Of a DNA stretch of 64,000 bases, positions 61,316 to 64,000 are shown piece after piece (positions within the stretch are counted from its first letter, which is position 1; each line of letters starts with the position of its first letter). The notes beneath the pieces were generated by a model. That model was not told the origin of the DNA, made no database searches, and saw only the letters and a list, made by a program, of their open reading frames with translations. The position numbers and the translations under genes were made by a program. The DNA is taken from positions 61,496,154 through 61,560,153 of the forward strand of contig JARWIR010000002.1 of assembly GCA_029959085.1 (NCBI GenBank). Reading direction: 5' to 3'. The DNA comes from Nemophila menziesii (lineage: Eukaryota; Streptophyta; Magnoliopsida; Boraginales; Hydrophyllaceae).

Positions 61316-62588
61316 CTGCAGTAAACAAGGCATAACATAAGTAGTAGGACATGATCACATACACAAGCAACAAGGTGGAAAAGGGAAAAGGTGTTACGAA
61401 TGTTGCAGATTTTCATGTTTGAAACATGGAATTCCATATTTTAAACATGAATAACTGCAACTGCACAAACCAATGTAGAGCATAACAGCATATAACAACC
61501 TCCACTAAAATCAAAGCAACATAAACATGAAATTAATCAATACTGAAACAACATATCAACAAAATGAAGAATATAAACACATACATATCAAAAATGCAAA
61601 AAAAGAAACATAATTAAAAAAGTGTAAAAACTGTTAAAATCAAACAAAAATAGGAAGAACAACACAAACATAACAAAACATAACATGTACATGAACACAT
61701 TCAGTAAGTATTCAAACAACATTCATTAAAAAGAGTTACAAACCTTGATAAACAGAAAAATTGAATGAGATTGAGAAAGAGGAAGAAACTTGAATCAAAT
61801 TGCATTAATAATGAACAATACATACACTAGAGCTCTTTAATATATGCATTTGTAACCCTAACACAAACCTGCAACAAAAATCGAACAAATGAAAATAAAA
61901 AATTAGAAGAAAATGAAAAGAAAAAACAGAGAAGAGTGTTGATGAATTACTTTGTGAATTCATAAACCGAGTTAGAAGCAAGCTAGGAGAGAGATGAATA
62001 TGTGTTAAGAAATTCGGCGAGAGAGAAGAGAAGAATATAGATGTGGTTATGGAGAGAGAGAAAGAGAGAAGGGAGAGAATAGGAGAGCTGAAATATGGGA
62101 ACAGAGATGCGATTATGGGAGTAAGTAATGGGTTGTTAAATAAATGTACTATATGTATGGGGTAAATTAGGAAACAAAAATATAATGGGGTTGTTTTTTA
62201 CAAATAAGTAATTAGGAAGGTATATATGAAATAAAATAATTAAAGGCTAAAATAAATAATTAGGAAGCTTAATGAGGATGTTATGAGCAATAGCCCCGTG
62301 TTTGTTTTACTTCTAATTTGGTTTTTTTTACTAAAGAGTAATGCAGCCCAAATCAAATCACATTTTTATCAAAAGAGAAAGAAAGTGATAAATTAGAAAA
62401 CATAAATTAGGTGATTGGTCCATTTAAAAAGATGTTGTAATTTGAGATGATATTCAGTCTTACTCTTTTTAAAATTCATCAGTTAGTAAGGGTTAAGCAA
62501 CTATATTGACAAATATGGCCTTGGTGTTTAAGATATTTTAGCTGACCAAGGAATGTATTACTGAAAATGTTATATACTACAACATATA
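61316..62588. other. AT-rich DNA with a purine-rich GAGAGAGA tract
   Basis: Bases 61980-62090 are purine-rich (GAGAGAGAGAAAGAGAG-like). The rest is AT-rich. No gene is visible other than the candidate leader noted for 61181-61315. Confidence 0.45.
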
Positions 62589-63335
62589 TTGTTCAAAGGT
62601 TCTCCAGCTTTGTCTAACATTTCCAAGACAACAACTCATGGTATTTTCTTAAGAAATTTGCATCACTATTTCATGGATGTATCTAGCCTTTCTACTCATC
62701 TTCGGAATCGATCCAGGACCCCTAGCAGATACATCTTCAAGCCTACTAGACGTCCTATTTATCTTCAAGGGATTAAAGTCAATCCTTATCACATGCAAAA
62801 GTATCTCTCACTTTTAGGTTTGTCTACTAGGGTCGAAGGATCCTCTAATACGTTCTTCTTTATCATTGTAGTATCCCATGACTGCATGTAATGAATTTTC
62901 TTTTTTCGCCTATTTTGTACCGAAGAGCTGTTATGTGGGAGCTCTTTTCATAGCCTTCCTAATTTCTTCTCTTCGTGCATGCATTTTTACTGGATAGTTT
63001 CTTATTTGACTGTCTTGATTATCTAAACAAAAGAATACGGCTACTATTCTTCTAAAAAAATGAAGGATCCTTTGCACAATCTTTACTCAAAATGCCCTAC
63101 TAATTATCTCGGTTTCCAAGGCTACTCTATTCGGTCTTTATTGTTTCTCCTGATCCCTTTTATTCCCTATTGCCTTGTTTTGGCTATGTTTAAGGAACCT
63201 AACATTTATTATATCATAACGCAGGTAAAGAATAACAAGGAAGTCATTCAACTCTATTATTATTCATGTGATTCGTATATTGGTAATAAATTCTTGTTAA
63301 CTCTTCAGAAGATTACTAAGGAACTGGAATTATGA
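62589..63335 (+). other. Two successive unidentified ORFs
   Basis: 62589-62891 (100 codons; contains TRRPIYLQGIKVNPYHMQKY) and 63060-63335 (91 codons; contains a hydrophobic run RSLLFLLIPFIPYCLVLAMF). They lie on the same strand about 170 bp apart. Neither has a motif I know. The second could be membrane-associated if real. They may be pieces of one decayed gene. Confidence 0.22.
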
Positions 63336-63743
63336 CTTTTTTTATCACATCGAAGTTATATGATATATGATAATTTCATTTCAGCATTTAAAGTTGTCAT
63401 TTTTTGAATGCTTCTATATCTCTGAATTAATATTTGGTCTGAGGTTTTCATTTACTCGCCTATTAATGTGTCTCATAATAACTCTACTTATAAGTGGTCT
63501 TTTCCAAAATTATGGGAAAAGGTTTTTCTGTTAAACATATATACTTTTGGTGTTATTATCACGCGTACTACATTCAAGAAACTACATGAGAACTCTTACT
63601 CTTCTTATCACGCCAAATATCTTCTTCAGGGAGGGAATATAATTCTAATGTTTCAAAAAAGTAGTTTCTTACACAAATAACGACTCTTATTTATAGGACA
63701 ATATATGACTATTCATATTACATATTAATTTGTCCATGAATAA

Positions 63744-63890
63744 AGGCACGTTTGGATATGCTTATTTTAGAGTAAAAAAACAATTTTAGGATATATTTAT
63801 ATTTTTTAAAAGAAATTAAAAATAATTTGAAATCTCGAATCCCTTTAAATGCTTCTTTTAAAAAGCACCACTTTCGAAGTTTCCAGCTTG
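63744..63890. mobile_element. Possible end of the hAT-like MITE family found in the array
   Basis: AGGCACGTTTGGATATGC followed by TTATTTTAGAGTAAAAA matches the reversed right end of the array MITE (AGTTTGGAAGTGCTTATTTTAGAG). The other end is not clear. Remaining bases to 64000 show nothing recognisable. Confidence 0.4.
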
Positions 63891-64000
63891 GAAAGTAATT
63901 CATATTAATAGAAAGTTCAATGGAAATGAACTCGACGTAACATTAATCTGGACCATTGGATAGATTTTTCTGTTTTTGGAGCTTTTAATTTTCTTAACCT

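Noticed and set aside
1..64000. CRISPR arrays, bacterial operons, phage genes, tRNA or rRNA genes
   Set aside because: No regularly spaced short repeats with unique spacers, no cloverleaf-like tRNA and no rRNA core were seen. The tandem repeats present have no spacers. All recognisable proteins are plant or plant transposon families.

Overview
This is a stretch of plant nuclear DNA, almost certainly from a eudicot. It is visibly AT-rich and genes are sparse. The content is plant-type throughout: pieces of a plant kinesin-14 gene split by AT-rich introns, a BCS1-like AAA-ATPase of the plant ASD/HSR4 group, Ty1/copia LTR retrotransposons, an L1-type LINE tail, a tRNA-type SINE, a Stowaway MITE and several Mutator-like MITEs with 9-bp target-site duplications (TSDs). 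I cannot name the species. No gene in the window looks intact, and no tRNA, rRNA or CRISPR array is visible.

Bases 1-31049 are a direct tandem array with a unit of about 8.92 kb. Three near-complete copies (1-8918, 8919-18344, 18345-26685) are followed by one copy lacking its first half (26686-31049). On the minus strand each full unit carries the 3' half of a kinesin-14 motor gene. On the plus strand it carries a retrocopy of a multi-CCHC zinc-knuckle gene, which is absent from the fourth copy. The main frameshift and stop codons are shared between copies, so a unit that was already dead was amplified. Later events mark single copies: a 490-bp Mutator-like MITE in copy 2, a deletion of roughly 0.45 kb in copy 3, and a captured fragment of an exonuclease-domain gene in copy 4.

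Bases 31050-38500 hold an unassigned ORF region, a probable relic of a gypsy-type LTR, a microsatellite and one exon-like block. A MITE (38523-38746) precedes a clear AAA-ATPase pseudogene on the minus strand (39445-40898), which has a broken Walker A motif, nonsense codons and frameshifts. A Stowaway-like MITE follows.

Bases 42031-46458 are a 40-bp-period minisatellite split by a 4.1-kb copia element with a perfect 5-bp TSD. Two more truncated members of the same LTR family follow, one on minus (47438-48540) and one on plus (about 50140-51413).

Bases 51414-58230 are two diverged direct copies of a segment, separated by a 5'-truncated LINE (54309-54957, 14-bp TSD). The second copy carries a SINE (16-bp TSD) that is absent from the first. 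It also carries the last two exons of an unidentified minus-strand gene. From 59206 to the end there is another Mutator-like MITE, a 33-bp tandem repeat with dispersed palindromes, a few isolated exon-like ORFs and mostly AT-rich DNA.

I found no evidence for a new functional system. The most informative content is the datable history of the tandem array: insertion, loss and capture events can be ordered by comparing its copies.
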